DNA of 64,000 nt, from NCBI RefSeq assembly GCF_900129875.1, contig NZ_FQXC01000002.1:372001-436000 (forward strand). The letters run 5' to 3'. Below are positions 15,316-23,919 of the stretch, piece after piece; within the stretch, counting starts at the first letter, position 1; the number at the start of each line of letters is the position of its first letter. The DNA is from Marivita hallyeonensis. Lineage in GTDB: Bacteria > Pseudomonadota > Alphaproteobacteria > Rhodobacterales > Rhodobacteraceae. The notes beneath the pieces were generated by a model. It saw only the letters and a list, made by a program, of their open reading frames with translations, searched no databases and had not been told where the DNA came from. A program made the translations under genes and the position numbers.

Positions 15316-16008
15316 ATGATCAAATTCACCCCGATCCTTCTGGCCATCATCTATGCGCTGGTCATGTATCATTTCTCGGTTTGGCGCACGAAGCGCGAGC
15401 TTGACGCGCGCTCGACCGAGCTGGCCGATCCCAAGCTGAAAAAGCTGACGGACCGTCTGGCCGCCGCGCTCGATCTGGATCGCATCCGTGTCAACATCTA
15501 CGAGATCGACCCGGTGAACGGCCTCGCCGCGCCGGATGGGCGCATCTTCATCACACGTGGCTTTTACCGCAAATACCAAAACGGTGAGGTAAGTGCCGAG
15601 GAACTGACCAGTGTCATCGCGCATGAGCTTGGACACGTGGCCTTGGGCCACACGCGTCGTCGAATGATCGACTTCTCGGGTCAGAACGCTCTGCGGACCG
15701 CACTTGCGATGGTGCTCTCGCGTTTTCTGCCGGGTATCGGTGTCTGGATCGCCAACGGTATCGCCACGTTGCTGGCAGCCCGCCTGTCCCGAGGCGATGA
15801 ATACGAAGCCGACGCCTACGCCGCCGCCCTGCTCCACAAGGCCGGGATCGGCATCGGGCCGCAGAAATCGCTGTTTGGAAAGCTCGAAGACCTGACCAAG
15901 GCGCGGTCAGGCGTAGTGCCGGCTTGGCTCATGTCGCACCCAAAGACGTCGGAACGGATTGAGGCGCTTGAAAAACTCGAGGCGCGCTGGACCAGCATCA
16001 CGCCCTGA
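15316..16008 (+). CDS. M48-family membrane metalloprotease (HtpX-like)
   Basis: This 230-residue zinc peptidase has an N-terminal membrane helix (about residues 3-18), then a helical linker, and the active-site motif HELGHVALGH near residues 104-113, with the third zinc ligand probably in the RGDEYEADAYAA segment (about 162-173). The family pattern HExxH plus E in ExxxD is complete. It is shorter than E. coli HtpX (about 290) and has one rather than several clear membrane segments, so it may be a BepA/YcaL-type or HtpX-like quality-control protease. Its substrate is unknown. It lies after OsmC on the same strand, with 72 bp between. Confidence 0.9.
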   Translation: MIKFTPILLAIIYALVMYHFSVWRTKRELDARSTELADPKLKKLTDRLAAALDLDRIRVNIYEIDPVNGLAAPDGRIFITRGFYRKYQNGEVSAEELTSVIAHELGHVALGHTRRRMIDFSGQNALRTALAMVLSRFLPGIGVWIANGIATLLAARLSRGDEYEADAYAAALLHKAGIGIGPQKSLFGKLEDLTKARSGVVPAWLMSHPKTSERIEALEKLEARWTSITP

Positions 16009-16097
16009 TCTTCTTCTCTTTCCCACCAGGCGACCGTGATACGGCCAAGAGCATTGAGCGTAAGGCCGGAGCGTAGGCCCGGCTTCAGTCCAGCGCC

Positions 16098-17240
16098 CTA
16101 AATAAGCTCAAGAAGTCCTTCCGCCCGATCCACACCGTTGACCTGCACCGTGATCCTGTGCGGTCCCGGATGGAGCGTGAACGTCGACGCCCCGGCCTTC
16201 AGCTTATGCAACTTGGCCAGTGTCATCGCTTCGCCCGCCTTCAACCGTGCGCTTTTCAGCTTAAACACCTTCTCACCCGCGCGCCCGTTCGGACGATGGA
16301 ACGCGATCCGGTAATCCACCATCACCGGCAGATCGACCTTCGATGTCAGTGTTACCGCGATTTCGAACGCGTCTCCGATCCGCACGGGGATTGGTTCAAG
16401 CGATAGCGCTGCCGAAACGGGCACCTCAGGATCATATCCCAGCAGCCGCAGCGCGCCCGCCTCGCCCCGCTTGACCGCCGTGCGAAGTGCGTGCCGCGTC
16501 ATCCAATCGAGCTCCTTGGCGTCTTGCCGCCCGACGCGCCGCCACGCTTCCAGGACTTCGACCACCCTCTCCGGCGCGATCTTGGACAGATCGTTCATGT
16601 GATTGGCGACCGACCGCGTCACGAACCGGGTCGGATCAGCATGCAGCACATCAAGAAAGCGCAGCGGCACCATCGGGTCGAGGTCGATATTCGCCGCCCA
16701 CGGCAGCCGGGGTCGCGTGCCTTCGCTCACCAAGCGTCGGACGTGGTAATGCGGATGCTGCGTCCACTGATCCAGACGGGCCAGCGTTTCATCGGGCCAG
16801 CGATTGAGAAAGGGCCGGATGTAGAATTCCATGGAAAACCGCTGCGTGGCGGCCTCCAGAAGATCGAGCGCGCGCTCCCGGTACTCCTCCATCCCATGGC
16901 GCACGGCAAGAATGCCCGGCACCGCATGGATGAAACGGCCGAAATCGTCGTCGGTCTTGTCGGCGCTAAGCGCGGGCGGCATTGCCGCCTCCAACGCTTC
17001 CGCCATCGCTGGGAAATCGGACGGGAGTTGCTCTTCGATGCAATCGGCCAACCAGTCGAGACGTTCAAGCAGGCCCCGTTCTGCAAGGCCTGCGACGGCC
17101 CTGGCGTGAAACCGATCTGCATCGAACCCGGGCAGGACAGCGTATTCCTGCGCCAGGTCGCCAACCGTGTCAGCATTGAACAGCTCATCTTTCAGGGAGA
17201 AACCCTGTGTCTGCCCCTGCCCGTCCGGACCCCGTGCCAT
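16098..17240 (-). CDS. alkC: DNA alkylation repair glycosylase, AlkC-type HEAT-repeat protein
   Basis: AlkC-type enzymes excise 3-methyladenine and related cationic lesions with a HEAT-like repeat scaffold. The 380 residues contain family segments such as FIRPFL-type YIRPFLNRWPDE (about 140-151), HYHVRRLVSEGTRPRLPWA (about 163-181) and FVTRSVANHMNDLSK (about 204-218). Residues from about 285 onward form beta-strand-rich sequence (AFEIAVTLTSKVDLPVMVDYRI and the closing GPHRITVQVNG), fitting the Ig-like C-terminal domain known in part of the AlkC family. It begins 3 bases after the SDR stop, so the two are probably one transcript. The alternative call is an uncharacterised AlkC/AlkD relative without activity. 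Confidence 0.85.
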   Translation of the reverse strand: MARGPDGQGQTQGFSLKDELFNADTVGDLAQEYAVLPGFDADRFHARAVAGLAERGLLERLDWLADCIEEQLPSDFPAMAEALEAAMPPALSADKTDDDFGRFIHAVPGILAVRHGMEEYRERALDLLEAATQRFSMEFYIRPFLNRWPDETLARLDQWTQHPHYHVRRLVSEGTRPRLPWAANIDLDPMVPLRFLDVLHADPTRFVTRSVANHMNDLSKIAPERVVEVLEAWRRVGRQDAKELDWMTRHALRTAVKRGEAGALRLLGYDPEVPVSAALSLEPIPVRIGDAFEIAVTLTSKVDLPVMVDYRIAFHRPNGRAGEKVFKLKSARLKAGEAMTLAKLHKLKAGASTFTLHPGPHRITVQVNGVDRAEGLLELI

Positions 17241-17243
17241 GGA

Positions 17244-18023
17244 TCACATCGTGATGTTGGTGCCGCCACCATCGATCAGCACGTTCTGCCCAACGATGAA
17301 GCCCGCGTGCTGCGAACACAGGAAGGCACAGGTCTGACCGAATTCGTGCCGCGTGCCATAGCGCCGCGCCGGAATCGTTTGTTGGCGCTGCTTGCGTGCC
17401 TCTTCGATGCTGATGCCCTGCGTCTTGGACACGCCGCTGTCCAACTGGTCCGCGCGATCGGTTGCGTGAATGCCCGGCAGAAGATTGTTAACGACCACCC
17501 CGTGCGGCGCCACTTGCCGTGCGGTGCCCGCAACATATCCGGTCAGTCCGGTGCGCGCCGCGTTCGACAAGCCAAGCTGCGGGATCGGTGCCCGGACGGA
17601 TTGCGACGTGATGTTCACCACGCGGCCCCAGCCGCGTTCGATCATGCCCGGCATCAGCGCAGTCATTAACGCAATGGGCGTCAGCATGTTGGCGTCCAGC
17701 GCCTTGATGAAATCCTCGCGATCCCAGTCTGACCACAGACCCGGCGGCGGGCCACCGGCGTTGGTCACGAGGATATCTACATCCCCCGCTGCTTTTAGAA
17801 CCTCGGCACGGCCGTCTTCACTCACGATGTCCGCTGCGACCGTGGTCACGTCCACCCCGTAAGCGGTGCGGATCTCATTCGCCGTCGCTTCGAGGGCATC
17901 TCCACCCCGAGCATTCATCACAAGATTGACCCCGGCTTCGGCCAGCGCTTCTGCACATCCGCGACCCAATCCCTTGCTTGATGCGCATACAAGCGCGCGC
18001 TTCCCACTTATGCCCAGGTCCAT
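17244..18023 (-). CDS. SDR-family oxidoreductase-like protein lacking the Tyr-x3-Lys pair
   Basis: The 259-residue protein has the SDR Rossmann start (ALVCASSKGLGRGCAEAL, about 10-27), the NAG motif (VTNAGGPPPG, about 85-94) and a conserved serine region (INITSQS-like VVNITSQSVRAP). Where classical SDRs carry Y-x-A-S-K, this protein has LSNAAR (near 152-157), so the catalytic Tyr and Lys are absent. A branch of BKR-like SDRs with this L-S-N-x-x-R pattern is known; members are often annotated as 3-oxoacyl-ACP reductase, but their reaction is uncertain. GGGGAGG lies about 6 bases before the ATG at 18023, which fixes the start. The AlkC gene follows directly. Confidence 0.88.
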   Translation of the reverse strand: MDLGISGKRALVCASSKGLGRGCAEALAEAGVNLVMNARGGDALEATANEIRTAYGVDVTTVAADIVSEDGRAEVLKAAGDVDILVTNAGGPPPGLWSDWDREDFIKALDANMLTPIALMTALMPGMIERGWGRVVNITSQSVRAPIPQLGLSNAARTGLTGYVAGTARQVAPHGVVVNNLLPGIHATDRADQLDSGVSKTQGISIEEARKQRQQTIPARRYGTRHEFGQTCAFLCSQHAGFIVGQNVLIDGGGTNITM

Positions 18024-18163
18024 ATGAAACCTCCCCATTTTCCTCAATTTGTCGGCGAAATGCCGCGCCGCATTCATAGATCTGCCATATTTTCAGCGGA
18101 CCTTAAAGGTGCGCAAGGTTAACGCCCTGGCCCGCAAGACCAGACTACAGAGCACCGAAGACA

Positions 18164-18649
18164 ATGACCACCACACCCGCGACACCGCCCACATATTACG
18201 CGTGCCCCGCGCAGTCATTTCGGGCGGAATTCGGCGTGTGCCGTGGCGAAGCGATCAGCAGTCTGGATCACCTGCACCTCGGTGACGTTTACCAGGTCAA
18301 ACTCGGCGCTGAATGGTCGCCCGTTACATCTTGCAACAGCGCATGCGATGCCTTTAGCATGGAATTGGCGGCGAACCTGCCGTGCGAAGAACTGACCACT
18401 CTCGCGCATCTGATATTCATGACCACCACGGGCCGCCGCGCCGACGTCTATGCAGCCATGTCTCAGGGTCAGCTGTATCTAGTGTCGGAGACCACGCTGC
18501 AGATGGGATCGGAGTACGTGCTGATTGACAGTCAGGCGCGCGATGCGCCGTTTGCACCGGTTGTCGTCCCGTCCCCGATGGTTCCTGCGCATGCAGCCTA
18601 TGCTCAACCGGCGCACACGGTGCCGGTCCGGCTTCGCGTGAACGGGTAA
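18164..18649 (+). CDS. Stand-alone protein resembling the pre-Hint region of Rhodobacteraceae Hint-domain proteins
   Basis: The 161-residue protein has no signal peptide or membrane helix. From memory of the family, its middle (LHLGDVYQVKL near 37-47, HLIFMTTTGRRADVYAAM near 82-99, and YVLIDSQARDAPFA near 116-129) follows the pattern of the segment that precedes the Hint domain in many roseobacter Hint proteins, where it reads like LGDVY..., LMTADG..., and DYTLV-ID. The conserved CVSFTRGT-type start of the Hint domain is absent; instead there is a Pro-rich tail. It may be a partner or relic of such a protein, or a separate product. ATG at 18164 lacks a strong Shine-Dalgarno. The next gene is prfC, 54 bp on. 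Confidence 0.65.
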   Translation: MTTTPATPPTYYACPAQSFRAEFGVCRGEAISSLDHLHLGDVYQVKLGAEWSPVTSCNSACDAFSMELAANLPCEELTTLAHLIFMTTTGRRADVYAAMSQGQLYLVSETTLQMGSEYVLIDSQARDAPFAPVVVPSPMVPAHAAYAQPAHTVPVRLRVNG

Positions 18650-18703
18650 ACCGGCGCCGGTCCTTTATGGACAAGACTGAGCGGTGCGCCTATACGCGCG
18701 CTC

Positions 18704-20311
18704 ATGTTGGACACCGCTTCAAATCGCCCTGAATTGCCACCTGAAATTGCCCGCCGCCGGACCTTTGCGATCATCTCGCATCCCGACGCGGGAAAGACGA
18801 CCCTAACCGAGAAATTTCTGCTTTACGGCGGGGCGATCCAAATGGCCGGACAGGTGCGCGCCAAGGGCGAAGCACGGCGTACGCGGTCGGACTTCATGAA
18901 AATGGAACAGGACCGGGGCATCTCGGTCTCGGCCTCTGCGATGTCGTTCGATTTCAAGACCTTCCGCTTCAATCTTGTGGACACACCGGGCCACTCGGAC
19001 TTTTCCGAAGACACCTATCGGACGCTGACAGCCGTGGACGCAGCCGTGATGGTGATCGACGGCGCGAAGGGCGTGGAAAGCCAGACGCAAAAGCTCTTTG
19101 AGGTGTGCCGCCTGCGCGATCTGCCGATCCTGACCTTCTGCAACAAGATGGACCGGGAAAGCCGCGACACGTTCGAGATCATCGACGAGATCCAGGAAAA
19201 CCTGGCCATCGACGTGACCCCGGCGAGCTGGCCCATCGGCGTGGGGCGGGACTTCCTGGGATGCTACGACCTTTTGCGCGACCGGCTGGAACTGATGGAC
19301 CGCGCCGACCGCAATAAGGTTGCCGAAAGCATCGCCATCGAAGGGCTCGACGACCCAAAACTGGCCGAGCATGTGCCCGCGCACTTGCTGGAACAGCTGA
19401 AGGAAGAGGTCGAAATGGCGCGCGAACTGCTGCCCACGCTTGACCCGCAAGCGGTTCTGGAAGGGCATATGACGCCTATCTGGTTTGGCTCAGCCATCAA
19501 CTCTTTTGGTGTGAAAGAACTGATGGACGGTATCGGAACCTATGGCCCGGAACCGCAGCCGCAATCCGCAACGCCAAGGCAGATTTCCCCAGATGAAACA
19601 AAGGTTTCCGGATTTGTCTTCAAAGTTCAGGCAAACATGGACCCAAAGCACCGCGACCGCGTGGCGTTCCTGCGTCTGGCGTCCGGGCACTTCACCCGCG
19701 GCATGAAACTGACCCATGTGCGGACCAGGAAGCCCATGGCCGTATCGAACCCTGTCCTGTTCCTCGCCGCTGACCGCGAGTTGGCGGAAGAAGCCTGGGC
19801 CGGCGACATCATCGGTATCCCGAACCATGGCCAGCTGCGCATCGGTGACACGTTGACCGAAGGCGAGACGCTGAAAGTGACCGGCATCCCCTCTTTCGCG
19901 CCAGAGCTTCTGCAAACCGTCCGCGCTGGTGATCCGCTCAAGGCAAAACACCTTGAAAAGGCGCTGATGCAATTCGCCGAGGAAGGCGCGGCCAAGGTGT
20001 TCAAACCGATGATCGGTTCGGGCTTTATCGTGGGTGTCGTCGGTGCGCTCCAATTCGAGGTGCTGGGCAGTCGGATCGAATTGGAATACGGGCTGCCCGT
20101 CCGCTTCGAGGCGTCGCAATTCACCTCCGCCCGTTGGGTGCATGGACCCAAAGACGCCGTGGAAAAGCTCGTCAACGCCAACAAGCAGCACATGGCCGCG
20201 GACAATGACGGCGACGTGGTCTACCTCACCCGCCTGCAATGGGACATTGACCGCATTGTCCGTGACTACCCGGACGTGACCTTGTCGGCGACGAAGGAAA
20301 TGATGGTCTGA
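18704..20311 (+). CDS. prfC: Peptide chain release factor 3
   Basis: RF3 is a GTPase that removes RF1/RF2 from the ribosome after peptide release. The 535-residue protein has the G1 loop SHPDAGKTTL (about 25-34), the RF3-specific switch region (DFMKMEQDRGISVSASAM, about 64-81), G3 DTPGHSDF (about 92-99) and G4 NKMD (about 146-149), followed by domains II and III of the usual length. Start ATG at 18704 gives the standard N-terminus. It is a single gene between the pre-Hint-like gene and the glycosyltransferase; no terminator is obvious after it. Confidence 0.97.
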   Translation: MLDTASNRPELPPEIARRRTFAIISHPDAGKTTLTEKFLLYGGAIQMAGQVRAKGEARRTRSDFMKMEQDRGISVSASAMSFDFKTFRFNLVDTPGHSDFSEDTYRTLTAVDAAVMVIDGAKGVESQTQKLFEVCRLRDLPILTFCNKMDRESRDTFEIIDEIQENLAIDVTPASWPIGVGRDFLGCYDLLRDRLELMDRADRNKVAESIAIEGLDDPKLAEHVPAHLLEQLKEEVEMARELLPTLDPQAVLEGHMTPIWFGSAINSFGVKELMDGIGTYGPEPQPQSATPRQISPDETKVSGFVFKVQANMDPKHRDRVAFLRLASGHFTRGMKLTHVRTRKPMAVSNPVLFLAADRELAEEAWAGDIIGIPNHGQLRIGDTLTEGETLKVTGIPSFAPELLQTVRAGDPLKAKHLEKALMQFAEEGAAKVFKPMIGSGFIVGVVGALQFEVLGSRIELEYGLPVRFEASQFTSARWVHGPKDAVEKLVNANKQHMAADNDGDVVYLTRLQWDIDRIVRDYPDVTLSATKEMMV

Positions 20312-20389
20312 AGGGCACGGTTGTGAATTCGCGAACCAAGGTCTCTCAAGACGCTTGATCCGGCCTGCGTCAAGCGGCACTCTTTCACC

Positions 20390-22153
20390 ATGAGCAGCAA
20401 GAAAGCGCCGCCAAATCCCGCCTATCCACAAGGGATGACCGGCATTTTGAACCAGATGAACGCGCGTCGGGCGCCGTTGACCTTTGCACAGGGCGAAGCC
20501 CTGCCACCACTCGATTGCGATCTGGACGCGCTGTCGAAGAAGAAGGTGAAGGTGCCGTCGCGGGATGCGAAACAGCAATCCGAACACGCGCGCAAAGACC
20601 TGGAAATCTCCAAAGAACTCAAAGGGCAAAATGCCCTTCTTCACCTAAATGCGCTGCTCATCGCGCATCTTCGCAAGAATAACCAACCTCCCCACGCTGC
20701 CGACCTGTTTGTCCGTCTCTGGGCGGAGCAATCGCAACGCTTGCTAAGGGAAATGGACCTGCGGTGGAAGGTGTCGAGCCTGACCACCTTTGGAGACCAC
20801 GGCAAAACCCCCACGCAACGCAGTACGGGCCTCGCGCTATCGACGCTGTTCGGCACGATGAAGCTCTACGAAAGCGAACGGCTTTATTCCGGGCGCGATC
20901 CGGAGCGGCCGTTCACGCTGGGTGGCCGATCAAAGGCGCCCTTGCCGCTGGATATGAACGGGTTTTCTTTGACCAACGGCGGGCTCGACGTGAACATGAT
21001 CGGCCGGTTGTGGGAAGAAGCAGACCGCGACGATGTGATCCGCCCCCTTGCGCACGATATGCTGCAACGTCTGATCGATGATCCGCGCACCGTGTTTCGC
21101 CGCCTGCATCGCCTACGCGCCCGCAAATTGCGCCGTCTTGAGCAGTCCGGGATAGACGACAGCAGGGCCGAGACTTTGCTCCCCGTACCGAAGGATGTGC
21201 TGGCGAAAACGCACATCCCACCGTCCTGGGGCCTGGTCTGCACGACAAATGCGCCACTGTTGGACGTGGCACGGTTTGTGGCCTATCACATCGATCTTGG
21301 TGCGCGACGGATATACCTCTTCCTAGACACACCCGACACCGACGTCATCGCGCTCTTGGGGGAAAACCCAAAAGTCCGCCTGACGGTGTGCGACGCGGCG
21401 TATTGGCGCCAACTCGGGAAGGACCGGCCAGACACCCATCAGGTGCGCCAATCCTTCAACGCCACCCATGCCCTTCGGCAAGCTGAAGGCGACGTGGATT
21501 GGCTGGGTCATATCGACATCGACGAGTTCATCTTGTCGGACAAGAAGCTGAGCACGACGCTGAAGTCCGTGGCGGATGACGCGGCGGCCATACGCCTCTT
21601 TCCGGCGGAGGCGCTGGCCTCAAAGGTCCCCGGTGCCATGCCGACGCATTTCAAATTGCGTCCGGCGAGCGATAACGCGGCGCAGGCGCTGCATGACGCG
21701 TACCCGACTTTCGGCAGTTACTTGCGCGGCGGGTTCCTGAGCCACACGGCAGGGAAGATTTTTGTCCGAACCGGGCTTGGCGAAGTGCGCTTGAAAATCC
21801 ATCGCGTGCGATTTCATGGTCAGGACGTCTCAAATGTTGCCCAAGTCGAAAACGTTCATGTCGGTCATCTGCATGCGCCCGATTGGGAGTCCTTCATGGC
21901 CAAGCTTGCCTTCCGACGGGAAAAAGGGTCCTACCGCATCCAGCCGGACGAGCCAATGAAATCGGTGGGCCGGTTGCTCAGCTGGTTGCACGAAGAAGAG
22001 GGCGACGAAGGCTTGCGCATGTTCTTCGACGAGATGTGCCTCGACAGCAGCGATCTGCGCGCGCGACTGAAGCGCAACGACCTTTTGCTAACCCCTCAAT
22101 TCGATCCGGATGCCGCTCTTGAGCGCGTATTCGGCGTCCGCCTGGCAGGTTGA
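20390..22153 (+). CDS. Glycosyltransferase family 2-like protein
   Basis: The 587-residue protein has a long N-terminal part (about 1-270) that is polar and helical with no recognised domain, and a C-terminal glycosyltransferase domain of the family-2 type common in roseobacters. Visible marks are GLVCTTNAPLLDVARFVAYHIDLGARRIYLF (first part near 280-290; key D and H before the strand), and WLGHIDIDEFIL near 367-378, where DIDEF holds the metal-binding D-x-D. A later HVGHLHAPDWESF segment (near 494-506) is typical. Substrates are unknown; a surface polysaccharide role is likely. There is no signal peptide. It lies 78 bp after prfC on the same strand with no partner sugar genes. Confidence 0.82.
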   Translation: MSSKKAPPNPAYPQGMTGILNQMNARRAPLTFAQGEALPPLDCDLDALSKKKVKVPSRDAKQQSEHARKDLEISKELKGQNALLHLNALLIAHLRKNNQPPHAADLFVRLWAEQSQRLLREMDLRWKVSSLTTFGDHGKTPTQRSTGLALSTLFGTMKLYESERLYSGRDPERPFTLGGRSKAPLPLDMNGFSLTNGGLDVNMIGRLWEEADRDDVIRPLAHDMLQRLIDDPRTVFRRLHRLRARKLRRLEQSGIDDSRAETLLPVPKDVLAKTHIPPSWGLVCTTNAPLLDVARFVAYHIDLGARRIYLFLDTPDTDVIALLGENPKVRLTVCDAAYWRQLGKDRPDTHQVRQSFNATHALRQAEGDVDWLGHIDIDEFILSDKKLSTTLKSVADDAAAIRLFPAEALASKVPGAMPTHFKLRPASDNAAQALHDAYPTFGSYLRGGFLSHTAGKIFVRTGLGEVRLKIHRVRFHGQDVSNVAQVENVHVGHLHAPDWESFMAKLAFRREKGSYRIQPDEPMKSVGRLLSWLHEEEGDEGLRMFFDEMCLDSSDLRARLKRNDLLLTPQFDPDAALERVFGVRLAG

Positions 22154-22248
22154 CAGGTCATCGACGGCATCGAGTTCACGCATTCGTTGCAGTTTGACCA
22201 CCAAACCGGCGCAAACCTGTCACTTTGAAGCAGCGTGCCGTGCTTGGA

Positions 22249-22277
22249 TTGACGGTGCGTGGCAACAGGGCTACATA
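22249..22277 (+). promoter_or_regulatory. Candidate promoter of the DEAD-box helicase gene
   Basis: TTGACG at 22249-22254 and TACATA at 22272-22277 are 17 bases apart. Transcription would begin near 22284 and give a leader of about 88 nt with a small ATCCG/CGGAT hairpin. Long leaders are common in cold-regulated RNA helicase genes, but cold control is only a guess. Confidence 0.4.
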
Positions 22278-22371
22278 CCAGCCAGATCAATTCTGTGGTT
22301 ATCACGGGGCCATCCGGGCCGGATCATAGTCAGACGCACGGGCGCAGTCAGTCCGTGAACAACGGATACAC

Positions 22372-23823
22372 ATGACAAAATTTTCTGAGTTGAACCTCAA
22401 CCCGAAAGTCCTGAAGGCAATCGAAGAAGCGGGATACGACACTCCCACCCCCATTCAGGCAGGCGCCATACCCCCCGCTCTTGAAGGTCGTGATGTGCTT
22501 GGCATCGCCCAGACCGGAACAGGGAAAACGGCAAGCTTCACCCTTCCGATGATCACACTGCTGGCACGCGGACGTGCGCGGGCGCGGATGCCGCGGAGCC
22601 TTGTGCTTTGCCCAACGCGCGAATTGGCGGCGCAGGTGGCAGAGAACTTCGACACCTACGCCAAACACGTCAAGCTGACCAAGGCGCTGCTTATCGGTGG
22701 TGTCAGTTTCAAGGAACAAGACCTGCTCATCGACAAGGGCGTCGACGTTCTGATCGCCACACCGGGTCGCCTTCTTGACCATTTTGAGCGCGGGAAACTG
22801 CTGCTCACCGGTGTGCAGGTGATGGTGGTGGACGAAGCTGACCGGATGCTCGATATGGGGTTCATTCCAGACATCGAACGTATCTTTTCGCTGACACCCT
22901 TCACGCGTCAGACGCTTTTCTTCTCGGCCACTATGGCGCCAGAGATCGAACGCCTGACCAACACGTTCCTGTCCGCCCCCGCGCGGATCGAGGTTGCCCG
23001 CCAGGCGACCGCGTCAGAGACGATCGAACAGGGCGTTGTCATGTTCAAGGCCAGCCGCCGCGACCGTGAAGGTACGGAAAAACGCAAGCTGCTCCGCAAG
23101 CTCATCGAAGATGAGGGCGAGGCGTGCTCGAACGCGATCATCTTCTGCAACCGCAAGACGGATGTGGATATCGTCGCCAAGTCGCTCAAGAAATATGGGT
23201 TCGATGCGGCCCCGATCCATGGGGACCTCGACCAATCACACCGCACCAGAACCCTCGACGGCTTTCGCGATGGTGATCTGCGCTTCCTCGTGGCCTCTGA
23301 CGTTGCCGCACGCGGCCTGGATGTGCCGGCGGTGAGCCACGTTTTCAACTTCGACGTGCCCAGCCACGCCGAGGATTACGTTCACCGTATTGGTCGGACC
23401 GGACGTGCCGGACGCGCAGGCAAGGCGATGATGATCTGCGGACCGAAGGACGAAAAGAATTTCGATGCGATCGAGAAGCTGATCCAGAAGGAAATTCCCC
23501 GCATCGAAAACCCGCTTCAAGAGGCTGAACCCGAGAAGGAAGAGGCCCGGTCAAGCGAGCAGAAAGACACCAAACCGCGCCGGTCGCGCGGCGGTCGTGG
23601 CCGCGCAAAGCAGGCTGACCCGCAACCGACCGAAACGGTCGACGTCCAAGTTCAGGCAGCTCCGGAAGACACCAAATCGGAAAAACCAGCGCAGTCAGAA
23701 AAATCCCGCGGCCCCCGCAATCGGCGCGGTGATCGCTCCGGACGGGACAACAATGTGGTGGGCATGGGCGACCATTTGCCGTCCTTCATCGCCAAGAGTT
23801 TCGACGAGCGTCGCGCGGGCTAA
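22372..23823 (+). CDS. DEAD-box ATP-dependent RNA helicase (RhlE-like)
   Basis: This enzyme unwinds RNA duplexes in ribosome assembly or RNA decay. The 483 residues contain Q motif (TPIQAGAIP, about 26-34), motif I AQTGTGKT (about 45-52), Ia PTRELA, Ib TPGR, motif II DEAD (about 153-156), III SAT, and in the second domain ARGLD (V) and HRIGRTGRAGR (VI, about 341-351). The tail from about 380 is highly charged and ends with R/G-rich and Lys-rich stretches, a probable disordered RNA-binding region. The domain order and tail resemble RhlE. Start ATG at 22372. The gene ends against the convergent gph with a hairpin between. Confidence 0.95.
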   Translation: MTKFSELNLNPKVLKAIEEAGYDTPTPIQAGAIPPALEGRDVLGIAQTGTGKTASFTLPMITLLARGRARARMPRSLVLCPTRELAAQVAENFDTYAKHVKLTKALLIGGVSFKEQDLLIDKGVDVLIATPGRLLDHFERGKLLLTGVQVMVVDEADRMLDMGFIPDIERIFSLTPFTRQTLFFSATMAPEIERLTNTFLSAPARIEVARQATASETIEQGVVMFKASRRDREGTEKRKLLRKLIEDEGEACSNAIIFCNRKTDVDIVAKSLKKYGFDAAPIHGDLDQSHRTRTLDGFRDGDLRFLVASDVAARGLDVPAVSHVFNFDVPSHAEDYVHRIGRTGRAGRAGKAMMICGPKDEKNFDAIEKLIQKEIPRIENPLQEAEPEKEEARSSEQKDTKPRRSRGGRGRAKQADPQPTETVDVQVQAAPEDTKSEKPAQSEKSRGPRNRRGDRSGRDNNVVGMGDHLPSFIAKSFDERRAG

Positions 23824-23858
23824 GCCGTAGCGGAGATGGATGCGGGTCGCGCTGCTGG

Positions 23859-23880
23859 CAACTTGCCGACGGGCAAGTTG
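23859..23880. terminator. Hairpin between convergent helicase and gph genes
   Basis: A perfect 9-bp inverted repeat (CAACTTGCC and GGCAAGTTG) closes a four-base GACG loop. There is no T-run on either side, so it is a terminator-like structure or RNA-end stabiliser rather than a textbook intrinsic terminator. Confidence 0.55.
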
Positions 23881-23919
23881 CGGCGCCACCCGGTCAAATG
23901 CCAGCTGAGGCCTGTTGAC

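Noticed and set aside
16491-17669. 392-codon + strand frame opposite alkC and the SDR gene
   Set aside because: It spans two real genes and their junction on the other strand, and its translation has no domain signature.
18100-18110. ACCTT-A-AAGGT repeat in the SDR/pre-Hint spacer
   Set aside because: Five-base arms are too short to claim an operator without a promoter nearby.
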